The translations under genes were made by a program, and so were the position numbers. Positions 5,023 through 5,197 of a stretch of 5,197 nucleotides of DNA are shown piece by piece. The first letter of the stretch is position 1. Each line of letters starts with the position of its first letter. This DNA comes from JAFGPF01 sp964500415 (GTDB lineage Bacteria > Chloroflexota > Dehalococcoidia > Dehalococcoidales > RBG-16-60-22). Location of the stretch: contig CAZCOB010000091.1 of the NCBI GenBank assembly GCA_964500415.1, positions 1-5,197 of the forward strand, given 5' to 3'. The notes under the pieces were generated by a model, which saw only the letters and a list, made by a program, of their open reading frames with translations, made no database searches and was not told where the DNA came from.

Positions 5023-5197
5023 ATGAAAAAATTGTCCATTTTAATCTGCGCCATACTCGTTATCGCAACCTTCGGCAGTCTACTCGCTTCCTGCGAATCC
5101 AAACCCGATGAGCCGGTGGTCCTGAAGATGGCTAGCGCCGCTACGATGGAATATATTGATGTTGAGCAAGCTTTCGCCGATGCCTTTAACGCGCGTT
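5023..5197 (+). CDS. Lipoprotein, probable transporter substrate-binding protein (partial, N-terminus only)
   Basis: The first 58 codons of a gene that runs off the window. The product begins with a lipoprotein signal peptide: basic MKK, a hydrophobic stretch (residues 4-20), and a lipobox LASC (21-24) with Cys24 as the predicted lipidated residue after cleavage. A short polar linker (ESKPDEP) precedes VVLKMASAATMEYID, a first strand of the kind found in periplasmic solute-binding proteins, including TRAP DctP-type and related receptors. The exact transporter class cannot be decided from this much. AAGGAGG (5004-5010) is a strong Shine-Dalgarno, but it lies 12 nt from the ATG, longer than usual. 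The gene follows the IclR regulator by 47 nt, an arrangement typical of a regulated uptake operon. Confidence 0.75.
   Translation, partial: MKKLSILICAILVIATFGSLLASCESKPDEPVVLKMASAATMEYIDVEQAFADAFNAR

Overview
The window is a compact, entirely plus-strand stretch of bacterial DNA of moderate G+C content. Gene content is the NifX/NifB-like (dinitrogenase iron-molybdenum cofactor) family, a glycine-rich zinc-ribbon protein, a CoA-binding protein, an Mrp/NBP35-type ATPase, membrane and soluble methyltransferases, and an IclR regulator next to a lipoprotein solute-binding protein. This mix suits an anaerobic environmental bacterium; a Chloroflexota/Dehalococcoidia-like or other strict anaerobe is my best guess, but no marker gene proves it.

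Region 1 (about 1-2945): the tail of an unrecognised gene, then six closely spaced genes: NifX-like protein 1 (104-487), a small Cys-rich zinc-ribbon protein (524-721), a YccU-type CoA-binding protein (860-1237), a 98-residue unknown protein with a CLKC motif (1252-1548), NifX-like protein 2 (1569-1910) and an Mrp-like P-loop ATPase with an N-terminal MIP18/DUF59-like domain (1953-2945). No nitrogenase structural gene is visible. The cassette looks like a metal-cofactor or Fe-S handling unit. Its most notable feature is that the ATPase has lost the C-terminal CxxC that holds the bridging cluster in canonical Mrp/ApbC/NBP35 proteins. The only sizeable gap inside it (722-859) is rich in mutually complementary short repeats that could form alternative RNA hairpins ahead of the CoA-binding gene.

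Region 2 (2969-4080): an integral-membrane ICMT/PEMT-type methyltransferase, then a class I SAM-dependent methyltransferase. They overlap by 4 nt (ATGA), so translation is probably coupled. The second gene is visibly more A+T-rich than region 1.

Region 3 (about 4090-5197): a strong sigma70-like promoter (TTGACA, 18 bp, TATACA) runs directly into an IclR-family regulator whose most plausible start codon (GTG at 4136) lies at or next to the predicted transcription start, so the mRNA may be leaderless. Two inverted repeats, one bracketing the promoter and one just downstream, are candidate autoregulatory operators. The regulator is followed by a truncated lipoprotein that resembles a transporter substrate-binding protein, so this looks like the start of a regulated uptake or catabolic locus.

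There are no RNA genes, mobile elements, CRISPR arrays or convincing intrinsic terminators in the window.
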